Assembly (NCBI GenBank): GCA_019828545.1
Contig: JACVRA010000077.1
Span: 1 to 64,000, forward strand
Direction of reading: 5' to 3'
DNA: 64,000 bases
Source of the DNA: Paracamarosporium sp. OC-R06-R3
Lineage: Eukaryota > Ascomycota > Dothideomycetes > Pleosporales > Didymosphaeriaceae
In this document: positions 30,358 to 41,902 of the stretch, one piece after another
Layout of the letters: each line of letters begins with the position of its first letter
Position numbering within the stretch: position 1 is the stretch's first letter
The notes under the pieces: generated by a model
The model's input: only the letters and a program-made list of their open reading frames with translations
What the model was told of the DNA's origin: nothing
Database searches by the model: none
Made by a program: the position numbers and the translations under genes

Positions 30358-32539
30358 ATGACTTCCAAATTTTCTTGCCCTCAGTCTGTCTCAAGCCCCT
30401 CCCCCAAGGCCAGCATGGCTCACGCATATCAAGGAAACGACTGCGACTCAGCATACGGCGGCGACGACCACCTCTTTTTCCCGGACTCTATGTTTGCATC
30501 GCCCGCGCCGCTGGCAGGTTCAAAGCGCCATGTGAGCAACGTCATCCTGAGCGATCCCCAATCTACGGCCCCGGGATTGCCTGCCGAGGCGGGTGCTTGG
30601 GCTGAGCATGGTGACCCGAGTGCCCTTAGAACTCGCGACCCCAAGCCCGCCTGTCCGTCCTGTGAAGACGGACGCCCGTCGAAACGGAAGGCTTCGGCCG
30701 CCAGAGTAGGCGAGTACCACAATCTTGCCGCCGACCAAGCCATCTCCAACTCGGACCAGCAGTTCCCAGATCTCTGCTTTGAGCAGTTCTGCCAAGGATG
30801 CGACCTAGATTCCGCCTCGTGCAACTCTCCCTGCGCACTGCCATGCCCCGGTGATGAACAGTGTTCCCAAGAGGACGCGTGCTGGGACCCCCATTGCGGA
30901 GAAGTAGCTTGTCCCGATCAATGTGCTGATCCCGAATGCACAAAGACAACCGACATTGACGATCCGTGCTTCTGTCAGAAGTGCGATGCTCAACCGTGTC
31001 CGCTCGGAGATCCGAACAATGACTGCCACTTCGCCCATTCTGCACCCACCGCCACAGGCACAATCTTTTGCTACGACGACGCACCGTGTCACTTCCAAGA
31101 GGGACAGCATGGTTACGACCCTCGTTTGTCCGAGTACGAGACGTATCCATGTTACTCTCAGGCTCACGAAACACTGAGTCATTGCCATGAACCAGCACAC
31201 GCGTCCAGTTCGGCTACACCCGCATTGTCACCCGGCAACTACACTTCCATTGAAAGTGCATTCAGCAGTCACCCGTCTCCAACGCCAAACCAAGTGGACG
31301 GTACGCCGTGCTACCTAAATATTCCTGCAGAGCACTGTCACATTGACAACTCATGCTGCCACGGCGAGTCCAGAGCATGTGGGGATTGTCCTACCGCTCC
31401 ACGAGAGCATCTTGAAGTCTGGAATGCTTCGATAGCCGAAGGTAACGGTTTGGCAAATAACTTCCTGAACTTTGGGCTCCACTCGAGTCAGCCTGCCACC
31501 ACGTATTCGCTCGCACCTTCAGCCCCTGACATGAACATCTTCGACAACAGTCTGAACAATCCTCTGTATGGTTTCAATGATACCACATGGCTTCTTCCGC
31601 AATCCCACTACTCCGACGCATTCCAGAGCGCGGGAGCTAAGGACACTAAGATTGACTTCGACATGTCAGCAGCGCGGCTGGAATCCAAACCTGACATGAA
31701 GCTTCTCAACAACGCTTTAACATCTAGTGACAACATGCCACTAGACGCTTCAACAGCCGAAGGTACCCCAGATGCCGCCCAATCCTGTGTCTGCAGATGG
31801 CAACACGCACCTGGTCTTCTGTGTCTCGCTGTTTTCCCAGACCCTTCCGCCCTCCATGCACACATCAAAGCCACTCACGTAGACAACTGCGCCCAGTGCG
31901 TCTGTCAGTGGGAAAACTGCGAAGCATCTTCCAAAGACTTCAAGCAGCGTTCTAAACTTTCCCGTCACCTTCTCGCACACGCCGGTCACCGTCCCTACGC
32001 CTGCAGTTTCGCAGGGTGTAACAAGACCTTTGCGACCAACCAGGCGAAAGACAACCATGAGCGGACGCACACTGGCGAGCGCCCTTACGTATGCGATCGG
32101 TGCGGATATACTACCACCACGCACACGCAGCTGCAGACGCACATCTCGGCGCTTCACGAGGGCAAGAAGCCGCACAAGTGCCGCTTCTGCGACTTTTCCT
32201 GCGCGGACAGCTCGAACCTGAGCAAACACGAGCGCACGCATCAGGTAAGGATATCCCTGTTTGCTCTACTCTACTCCACACACAAGCTGACGCATTCCAC
32301 AGACACTGCGCCCCTATCGCTGCCCCCAGCCAGGCTGCACCTTCAAGCCCGACTGCCGCTGGGAGAATCTCAAGCGGCACCTGCGCCGCTCGGGACACTG
32401 TCCGCAGCTACTCGTCGAAGGCAGCGACGAAGCGAAGACCTACCGCGACAACGTGAAGCGCGAGACAGAGGAGTGGAACAAGCGTGCCGGAGAGGGCGAG
32501 TTGGTCAAGATGGGGAGGAGGAAAGGGAGGGGCACATGA
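30358..32539 (+). CDS. Cys-rich C2H2 zinc-finger transcription factor (Zap1/ZafA-like layout)
   Basis: Two exons (30358-32244, 32303-32539) give 708 codons, 707 aa. Residues about 160-360 are unusually rich in Cys, His, Asp and Pro (for example CPGDEQCSQEDACWD, DPCFCQKCDAQPCPLGD), then a Ser/Asn-rich part. From about 476 there are six or seven C2H2 or C2H2-like fingers, including CQWENCEASSKDFKQRSKL, RPYACSFAGCNKTFATNQAK, THTGERPYVCDRCGY and KPHKCRFCDFSCADSSNLS. The last finger is completed by exon 2 (RCPQPGCTFKPDCRWENLK). The Cys/His-rich sensor-like region before a C-terminal finger block resembles zinc-responsive Zap1/ZafA regulators, but the assignment is tentative. ATG 30358 is chosen; ATG 30136 in the same frame would add 74 residues. 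Confidence 0.85.
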
Positions 32540-34502
32540 CGTGTGCCGCGTTCGCGCAAAGGTGTTCATAGTAGGATCAGTGGTTGGAACGTGGGTTGCG
32601 GAGCTTGATCTCGATTTGCATTGAGTTACTCAAACCTTTTCTTTGGCTGGGAGGAGATCAGTTGGGCTAGGGAGATACCCCGGATGGATAGATGCCTATA
32701 TGACTGACGATAGGATACGCACGACCTCAACGGGACGTGAGGGAAATGCTCACACAACACTTGCTCTCCACACGTGGCAGCAGGGGTTACCTAGCAAGGC
32801 GAGGCGAGGTGATGCTCAGACCAAACGCCCCTTTCATGCCTACCCGGGAAGCCTGGTAAAGCTTGTATATATATGCTCGCATAACTCACCCCTACAACAC
32901 AATGCAATAACGATAACGACACCTTGACCGCCCCCTTACAAATACCCCGACACGCAGGAAACGCACGTGACACCCAGCATCAACGCTGTTATCTCTGCCA
33001 CAAAACCCATTCGTTATTTGTTCGACAGAGTCGAAAAGATGGTGATACAGTGAGCGTCGACTTGTTGCTGTCTTGCCATTACATGCAGATGGTATGTGCG
33101 ACTTCGCAAGCGTAGTGCCCCTTTCCTAGCATCGACTAATCTACGCGGCATGTTTCGTACCTTCATGCCGCATAAACAAACGTGTGTGAAAGTTTTGGGA
33201 CGCGTGTCTTGGCGACCCTGCTATTTCGAGGTCGCTTTGACGTACGCCTGATTGGTGTACCTGACAAAGGAGGTATGGCGATCGAAATAGAGCATTCGCA
33301 ACTCTGGGTCCGTGCAACAATTCCATGCTTTGGCCATGGTACCAGTGATTTGTATGAGTCGACGATGCTACACATGCTCACGAATAGGACAAAAGGCTCA
33401 CTGTATGCTTCCCCTTTCCATTGATTATAGTATCCAACGCTAGCCAGCCCATCCTCGTTCCAATAATCCAGCCACCAACTAAACCAGCAGCCACCCAAGA
33501 GCCGCATCCAACCATCACACCCTGCCATCCAAGCCCTAACTCATCGCTAGCCTCTCTCTCAATCCGTAAATCCCCTAAAAATGAAATATGGGTGAGATGA
33601 TGCAACGCTTCAAACCACACAGAGTATATACAGAATGTGTCGCAAAAAAGCGGCAAACAAACCAATCCTAGTTATGTATGCTTCTTTCACCATGCTTCTT
33701 TCCCACTCTTCCGAACCTGAATTAAATCAAAGCTCAATCATCCTCGAGCGAGGAGAGAGCCACGAAGCCAAAGGAAATGCCCAGTGGTGTGCCGGACTCG
33801 GGTATAGAACGAAAACCACAATGGGTAAGGGATAGTGAGAAACAATAGTTTCGACCGTGAATCAGTGTTGTTGGCGTGATTATGGTATAATGAGTGAGGG
33901 TGGTAGTCGGCGGTTATGGCGAGGTGGGTTAAGGCGCAAATTAGCGGGGGTGCATGTTGTCAAGGAAAGTGGTACGCAACATTGCGTAGTGGGTTATTTT
34001 TAAAAGAGCGTATTAAACAGTAGCCGCCCATCCATCTACCGTTTGCCGAAAGAGAGAAAGAAGAAATCGTTACGTCGGAGGTGATGAGATCTTTGAGGTA
34101 TTATGATTACGTAACGTTTGATGGGACGAGACGACGAATGCTATGCCGTGAAAGCGGATTGAGCGATGCGATGCGATGCGATGTCCCAATGGAGTATGCG
34201 GTCTGTAACGTGAACGGGTATCAAGAAGCCTCAGATGTCAAATGGGAAATCGGGTCCAAATCGGTAGCCATCATCGTATCGCGTTATATTCGGGGTGGTG
34301 AGTTTACCAGCGTGCTTGAGCCGGATGAAATGAGACGCGCCAAAGGACTTCTTGGACGCGAGGAAGATGGTCGCGGTCGTGGTTTCGAAGTTCGTGAGGA
34401 GTGAGACGGGAGAGGCTCCACCGAGATGAGTTCGACAGGAGGAGCTGGAGACGGTGAAGCAGAAGACACAACTGCGGGTGTCAACAAGCTACAACACAGG
34501 GA
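32540..34502. other. Intergenic, no gene recognised
   Basis: About 2 kb between two convergent genes. Short frames on both strands (for example 33163-33528 minus, 34081-34404 plus) lack domains or ATG starts that would support them. Contains a (gcgat)4 repeat. Confidence 0.4.
34163..34182. repeat. (gcgat)4 tandem repeat
   Basis: Four direct copies of the pentamer gcgat. A simple sequence repeat; no function implied. Confidence 0.8.
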
Positions 34503-36397
34503 TTAGGGACTGAACGGAGGCCGATCACCTCCACTGCCCCCAGCTGTATCCGTGCTGTCTCCTTCTATCGTCTTGCGCCAGTGCTGTGGAAGGCAGACGC
34601 AAACCAACGGGAATGCTTTGATCTCGCTGTCGCTCTCTATGCGAGATTGCCGGCTGCCGTTGCTTACGCCCGAGTCGCGTTGAACAGCCCTCCGTGCCTC
34701 CCATTCGTCTGCCGTCTCAGTGAGTCTCACGCCCGTAGCCCATCCATCATCCCAGATACCAACGACTTTGAGCATGTCTCCACGCTCTAGTTCAAACTCA
34801 TCGTTGGCACGAGGTTGATACGCCCAAAGAACAGCGACCGTGTCATTTGGGTGTACGTCGTCTTGAGAGTAGTAGTCTTTGAAAAATTGAAGTTGTTCGG
34901 ATTGTCCTGAAGCAACACCTTCGGGACTGGACAGATTCCGCTCTGGCTCAGATGCTGAATGGGGTGATGTGTGGTTGCTGACTATACCCAGTGCAGAGTG
35001 GCTGGATAAGGACCCATCGCGCTTGGGCAGGTTAGCTGCTCCAAGGTAGGCGCGATGCGATTCTGGCGAGTCGTAGGGATCGAGTCTTTCGTGATATCCA
35101 CCTGTACGCGAGCTGTGTCGGTCCGAAGAACTTGAACCTTCTAGAGCTGACATCCGAGCCACTCGGGCGCCAGGTATGATAGGAGGCGGGGGCGAATGTC
35201 CGTCTCCTCCATACGTCATGGAAGGTCCCATAGCTGCTTGCCGCGTGGGAGATGGGGTGTTCAATATGCTATTATGTTGGTTCTGTTTACGCTTTCGAGC
35301 GAAAATGCAAGCAGCAATGATGAGTCCCAAGATAAGAGCCGCTCCAACGATGGACCCTACAACAATGCCCGCAATAGCTCCTCCAGACAAACCAGAAGCT
35401 CCAGCCGCCGCTGCGGTCGTTGATCCGGTCGGAGCAGCAGTAGACGTAGTGGTGAACAGAGGCGGCATTGTCGTGGTTGTAGGCAGCTGCACTCCGACAC
35501 AGCGAGCCTCCACATCGGAATTTACGCAGCACGAATCGGTGGAGTTTTGCGAACTAGTGGCACAGAATGCACAGAGGCCGGGCAGATTGGACGAGAAACC
35601 GCATTCATCTGGTTCATTATCGACGGCTGGGGTGCATTTTCCGGTTAAGGCTTTGGCAGAATGCTGACATCGATCAGAATCGCTTCGTATCTGGTCGTTC
35701 GCATTGTCCCCTGGAGTGCCACAGAAAGCCGGAGTAGAGATTATATCCTGCTCGCTGATAGCGAATTGAGCCTATTGGAGGTCAGCATAAGCGCAGCTTA
35801 AGACTGGACGAAAGAAGTGCATACACAGGAATCAGCACATAAGGTTGCGACCTGGCCAGAGTTTTGATTGCAGCTCGAAACCGAAGCCTGGACAATGGCG
35901 TTGCAGAGGAATGTGGTCGTGTACCGGGCGTAGAGATTAGTTGTGTTGGTTAAGTTGACATTGGAGCAACCGAGGACATCGACGTATCTGTGTACCTGTC
36001 AGCATCCACGGGCGCGCAATAACGGAACCCACGTACTTGTTCTGTACATAAGCGGTTCCGATATAGTCTCGTAATCGATTATCAAAAGACTCTACATCAG
36101 ATACGAATGAGAGGAACGGGCTGGACAAAGTCTCGGTTAGCATGCAAATAATACGGATCTGACGTGAGGTTACACGTACAAATCGCCAATGCTGGTGCTG
36201 ATTGAAGCATTGCCGAAGGCTGGACACGTGCTCGAGCCCTGCAGAGAGATGCAAGACTGGGCGACGGCGACAGGCAGCGTAGCGGCGAGGAGGGAGACGG
36301 CGAGCAAAGACGTCGAGATGCGCGAGCATGAGGGCCGAGGATGGTCGAGCGACGGGTGGACCCTGGTGCAACGGTTGGAGAGGGCGCGATTGTCCAT
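34503..36397 (-). CDS. Single-pass membrane protein with Cys-rich ectodomain and cytoplasmic SH3 domain
   Basis: Four exons (36397-36180, 36120-36037, 35987-35825, 35771-34503) sum to 1734 nt, 577 aa. A hydrophobic segment (STSLLAVSLLAATLPVAVAQ) near residues 28-47 acts as signal peptide or anchor. About 48-255 form a Cys-rich, N-glycosylatable ectodomain (CISLQGSSTCPAFGN ... CADSCAQFAISEQD ... DSCCVNSDVEARCVG). A Thr/Ser/Ala-rich stalk precedes a clear transmembrane helix (AIAGIVVGSIVGAALILGLI, about 287-312) with a KRKQ stop-transfer. The cytoplasmic tail is Ser/Pro-rich and holds an SH3 domain (VAVLWAYQPRANDEFELERG ... WDDGWATG, about 463-550). The layout recalls Fus1-like or sensor proteins linking the cell surface to actin or MAP-kinase signalling; that function is inferred. 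ATG 36397 is the only ATG in frame. Confidence 0.87.
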
Positions 36398-39300
36398 GAC
36401 GGGGAGCACTCGGGGCGGACTCTGGGAGTGCTTGGGCGAGGTCGCAGTGGGCACGTCTGGCGGAGGTTCGGCGGCCAGCAGCAGACGCGCGGTTTCACGA
36501 TTCCATGCGTGGCAGCGAGTGGTCTTGGGGGGTCCGGTGCGGTATATATTTGGGCGAGGGAGGGTTTGACGGCGCGGGCGTCAGGCGGCTGGGTGGGCGG
36601 CGCAGGTTGCAAGAGAATGAGCGACTCCGGGGTAAGAAGCTGCAACGCTGGCCGTGGAGGAGAGAAGGAGCATGGGGGTCGCGCGCAGAAAGAGGCTGTC
36701 TCGGCAGGCACTCAGCGAGGAAGGAAGGAATGGCGCAGGCAGGGGTCCGCGCAAGCCACCAGGGGCGCCATTGGCTGCTCGCGCCTCTGGGAAATGAGGG
36801 CGACGGCCTAAAATTGTCGTCGATAGTCGCCTCGACGTTTCAGGTCCGCCCAGCGCTCTCGCTGCTTCACGTCTTGCGGCTCTTATGGATCATCGCTGAT
36901 CACCGCAGGCCCGGCTGCCATCGCAGAGCACGCAGAGCACGCCGGTCGTCTGGCTGGCACCGCTGCTGCGCGACTGGTCTAGCCAGCTGCGCGTCCAAGG
37001 CCCGCCCGGCGCTTGCGTGCTTTGCATGCTCGGCTGCAGCTCATTTGTTTAGATAGATCCGTATCTGACGTGCACCTGTCAAGCTGGGTTAAGCCGACCG
37101 CGGCAGATGCTCTTCTCCGTTTCGAGTCTCATGCGTCCAGGAAGGGTCGACGAGGCCCTTGCAAGCATGCTCAGTGGCACCATGCACTCGTCAATCGAGC
37201 TTCCTCGTCGCACACAACACCCTGCGTATCGGATAGACCCATTCTTCTCGTGGTAGCGAACACACACCGGGGTTCGCGAGAGCGCTGGCCTAGCCTCGTT
37301 AGTGAAAAGAGACGCTAGCTCGCAACGAGCCGAAGCCGTCCGCCGATCCGGGGCCCTCGTGCTGGTCTGGCGTCTGATCTCCATCCCGAGGGTGGTTTAA
37401 TTTCATCCCAAAATACTACTCCTCCATCTGTTGTCTCCAGCTTAATGGTAGAGTCTGTCGTCGTGCTAAGTCAGGGGTGTGCTTTACCTCGCTCAGCCTT
37501 TCGTTGACCCCGCATTCGAGCTGCAAGCTGCAAAGCATTCAAACGCCAGCTAAAAGTAGAGCCGTTCGCTGCGCCATGAGCAAATATTTGACAAACATCG
37601 CTGAAGGTTGTCCCGTTTGGACACGGAGGCCTGTTTGTCGTCGTACACGCGGCAACCACTGACACCTGAGAGGCGTGCAGTCTGATTTGCGTTTGTGCTG
37701 CTTCTCTCCTTCATGCATCCCAGCCCCGGACCCCTGTCACCTAAGCGAGCATCCACCACCCGAACAAGTGTGGATAGGCCATCATTGGGACGCCCACTTA
37801 CAGCTCAGCTGCGAATGGCTCCGCTGCTACTTCAGCCGAACTGGTGTTCCACCCTGGCCGGCTCCGACTATCATGCTTGGATCTGCATCCCCAAAAAGGC
37901 AGCGTCGCCTCTTCTTTGATTTACCCGCATTGTGGACCTGTATGACTTGCACCAGATCTCGTTGTTACGCGCAAGCTCTATCCTCTTGGCTACCACTACA
38001 GATCTGGTTCGTGTATCAATAGCATCTTCTCCGCTATCCACCATGCCCCTCACTGTCGCTTTTGTGGGGCATTCGGTGTGACCTCAGACACCCTCCGTTT
38101 GATCCGTCGAGCGACGACAAGGCATCCATCTATGATCTTACTTGATCCAACTACCCACGGGGCCCACCATATCCAGATTCTACCAGGACAAATGGAAACA
38201 CGCTATGTGACTTCAAACCCTCTACAAAGAAAGTCCACTTAGCCAATTCCAGCACATAGTCCGTTGGCGTTCGCGATGACGCTTGCAAGGCGCATTCAGC
38301 CCTCAAACTCAGGCCTCGAAGCCTTACACATACGGCCCGCTACATCAACGCTGCGCCAAACCTGTTGAGTACTACTGCACAACCACAAGGCAGCTTCTTC
38401 GTCGATTCCATGCACGGTCAACTACAGTAACAGAGCCCCTGCTTCTCTCCATTCATCGCCCACCAGAGGAAGGGTACGGCCCCCAACCATGTACCCCGCC
38501 GCACGTGCGAATGTCTCTCCGAGCACCAGCGCACTGAAACCTTTTCTCGACGTCCATCCGTATCCAGCAATATCTCCTAGTCTTACGTCACCGTCATTGA
38601 TCAATTTTGCACGAATGGCTGCAGCGAGCGCAGCACTCAGACGCGTCATACGGCAAGCTAATACTCTGTACACTGTTTCGATTAGATTCATGAGTGAAGT
38701 AGGAGCTTGTCGCTTTGGTAGCGGTGATTGTATCCCACGAGCATGTCCAACCCGCATGGACGAACGCCTACATGGGGTCACCACGGCCAGACTTCAGAGT
38801 CGGCAAAGGTCGCCCATCCACATGCCGCGCTGTTGATTAACACATGTATTTCCCGGACTGCTTTTCTAAAATCTGCGCTCCAACAACCTGGCATCGAAAT
38901 AGCCGCCGCCAAGCGCCGCACGTCTCCGGAACGAAGACTTGCCGGCCAGAGCGCTAACAGGACCTACAATCACGGTCTGTTATCTCGACTTCGGTCTTTT
39001 TCTGGTATGACATCTTTTCTATTCTCGCTGTTCTATTTACAGCCTTGGGCTGCCTTGAGACTATGTGAAGGCATATATGTGGATGGAGGTAGATAAAAAT
39101 TGGCTGTATGGTACCGGAATGCAGACGGTCCGAAGAAACGAGCTTGCGATCTGATATGATCTAGCTATCAATAGTGTATGATATTGATTAGTATTATGAT
39201 TGATGTTGGTCTATTCACAGCTCGTTCGGTGGCGTGCTTGTAAGTGTATTAAGCAAGCCGAGCGTATGGAGCGTATGTGAAGATATTAGATAACTGCATT

Positions 39301-39598
39301 CTTGTCTACAGCTTGTCTATCGCTTTATGAGAAGAACCGGATACATTTTTACCCAGGCTGTTTTAAGAGGACCTGAGCTAACGGATATCGTTTTATCTCA
39401 AATCCGATGTCAGTTTGCATCCGATAACGCAAGGAGACTTAGCCCTAGGAATGTAAGGTATATTAAGCAATGTTAGCATCCTCCAACCAACCACAGCATT
39501 GAACAGTTACTGCAGACTCTGCTACCCAAGTATAGACTATGCAGTGTCCAAACCTCGGATGGTGTACAACACTGCAGCATCAGCCCTTGCCCAAGCGC
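36398..39598. other. 3.2 kb gap, no gene supported
   Basis: The first 700 bp is GC-rich promoter-like DNA of the SH3 gene. Between 37.0 and 39.1 kb several frames of 60-120 codons occur on both strands. The best looking (38422-38784, minus) has a protein-like composition but no start context, domain or splice support. From about 39.1 to 39.5 kb the DNA is AT-rich. Confidence 0.4.
36543..36550 (-). promoter_or_regulatory. TATA-like box upstream of the SH3 membrane-protein gene
   Basis: On the minus strand AATATATA reads about 146-153 bp upstream of ATG 36397, in otherwise GC-rich sequence, so it is a plausible core promoter. Confidence 0.4.
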
Positions 39599-40931
39599 CT
39601 ACTCAGACGGCGCACACTCAGCCGACATCTTTGTTTCCACCAGGGTATCTTCCTTGCCTCGTACGCCCTGGTAGACAATCCACTCTCTGCCCGAAGAAGG
39701 TGGAGCAAAGTTGATCCCAATCCAAACATCAATGTCCCTCCAGTAGTCCGCCTTCGCGAGCCCAGTCTCCCTTGCACAGATATCGTGGACAAGTTGACCT
39801 AGCCTTTTCGGCTCGTTCTTTGCGTCTAGCCACTTCACCCTCAGGCTCATATTTCTCCGGATAGCAGGATCTGAGAGGCCCATGAGGTGATCAGTTGCCT
39901 GGTCGTGCCCATATGGCATAATGCTGATGGCAAGGAGACGCAAGTTGGGAAGGCTGATGTTGAATGTAGAGAGAAAGTTGCGTAGGTAGGCTACGGTGAG
40001 AGTAGTTTTGGGCTTAGGATCCTGCAAAGGCTTCTCTATAGATGTGGTATCGGCTTTAGAAAGCTCTTCGGCGGCCGCGGAGTATTCGGCAAAGACGATG
40101 CGGATTAGTGAAGCATTATGCAGACCCTAGTGACATCAATTGAGAGTCAGGGGACGCAAGTTTATTTCAGCCTGGAAAGCCAGGGCGTACAGAAGGGATA
40201 CTTACGATGTATTTGACGAATCGCTTGGAAAAGTTATTGGGACGGTTGCAAATTTCGCCAAAGTCAAAGATATTCTCCCCATAAAGCACTGCCAGTCCTT
40301 CATCGCGACAAATCTTACAAGTCAGTAGGACATTGATGTACATTTTCTTCTGTTGCTTGGTCGCCTTGCGTGGTCCGCGCCAGGTAGGAAGAACTCGGTC
40401 GTCCGTTACCAACAGCTCGAAGTATACTGCCATGCGTATTTCTGGTGGAAGAGCGAGGAATGGAAACACATCGACCTCATGGCTCAGATGCTGGCTCCTG
40501 ATCTCCATCGCTTTCTGATGATACTGGAGCATGGCGGCTGCGCGCCATTCTGCAAGTCTAAGACGGTGCGACGGCTCTGCTTTAAGTCAGCAACCATATG
40601 AAAAATCAGAAGGACCCAAACTTGGCTAATGTCCAATCTACATACTGATGGAATGTTGTGTACGTGATGGAGTACACGGGGGAGTGTTGTCAAAAACGAC
40701 TTGAGTATGAGGCTGGCTTTCTGTTGTGCGCTGTGAATCCTTGAGAGCTAAAGGGATGCGTCGTGGATTCTTCTTCCTTTGTGGTGGAGGTGAAACAGAA
40801 GGGTTTCTGTGTTTGGTGAGCAGCGCGTGTAGCCTCGCCATGCGTGTCTCTTCAGGCTCCTTCACATGTTCTCCGTACATTTCGGGCATTTTCTTGCGGG
40901 ACTGATGCTCTGTAGGCTGCAATTCGGCCAT
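39599..40931 (-). CDS. 2EXR/F-box-like domain protein
   Basis: Three exons (40931-40646, about 40576-40206, 40126-39599) sum to 1185 nt, 394 aa. The first 95 residues are polar and basic (QRKKNPRRIPLAL). Exon 2 carries the domain typical of many filamentous fungi: FPFLALPPEIRMAVYFELL, then TWRGPRK, INVLLTCKICRDEGLAVLYG and ENIFDF. The rest is a mixed alpha/beta region ending in DIDVWIGINFAPPSSGREW. This matches the family of fungal 2EXR/F-box-like proteins with an LPPEIR...Y core and a later TC...E...LYG segment. Their function is largely unknown; some may act as substrate adaptors of ubiquitin ligases. The 3' splice site of intron 1 could be 3 bp upstream, changing one residue. Confidence 0.78.
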
Positions 40932-41902
40932 TGAGGTTGATGTTTGTGGGGTGGTACGGATAGTATACTGTTCGTACGTCGCGAAACTGTACAGCCTCTG
41001 GACAAAAGGCTGGATACCATAAGAGTATATTTTGCCTTTGCTAAGGTAAAGCGGTGTGTTTGGGCTTCTATCCTCGTATTACGATGTCCAGTATTGACAC
41101 TGGACGTCGCATGTAGTTGTAGGTTTTGGTGATGCCAAGGCGTAAATAGGCAACACCACGCGCTAACTGCTTCGATATCCAATCTGAGAAAATGCCAAGT
41201 GGAGTGAGTTCAAGTTGAGAGTCAGCATTAAAGCGTTATCACGCTAAGCCACATAGCTACAGTAATACTTATGTGTTGGTGGTGATAGACAGGTGCGCAA
41301 TGGTCAGATCACTTTCGCGTTTCCGGAGTCGGGATGGACGCGTTTTAGCGTGTTCTCACGCGAAGGCACGGGATATGGTATAACTGCTAATCCTTCCATT
41401 CTGATTGGTCTAATAACAGCTTTCACCGTACAGGCGAAATGCGTACAACCTCCGAGCACTATGCTACGGCTGGAAATCCGGTTGGCATGTTGTGGGGAAG
41501 GAATACCTAGTCCGACAATTGCCTAGCAAAACCGTTACTCTAACCTGCTAGGATCGGCTCCGTGCTAGCCTCGGTTGGAGCGACGCCGAAGCAGAACAAA
41601 CCTACAACAGCCCACAAATGTTCAAGCCGGTATTCCTAGTTCATATGTGGCGATCACTCGATTCCCCTCATTTTCTGCAGGTGCCGCTTGCAAATCATCA
41701 ACGGTTTCCCTTAGCCATGTTACTGTAGCGCTGCTATGCATATTGAGGACCGATTACATCATAGGAAGAATACACCGGAAAGACGGCGTGGTTAAGCATG
41801 CTTCGAGCAGTACATATCGCAACTGCCACCACGTTGATAGCGTTCTTGCTTCTTGGTCCATCCTTTGTGTGGGAGAATCCCTATTTCGATAGATCTACAG
41901 CA
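40932..41902. other. Divergent intergenic region, no gene recognised
   Basis: Between the 2EXR gene (minus) and the beta-mannosidase (plus), so it holds both promoters. Frames at 41293-41526 and 41575-41892 lack domains. Confidence 0.4.

Noticed and set aside
38820..38980. Possible short-chain dehydrogenase or kinase relic on the minus strand
   Set aside because: Only a few residues resemble those families and the frame is interrupted; not enough to assign.
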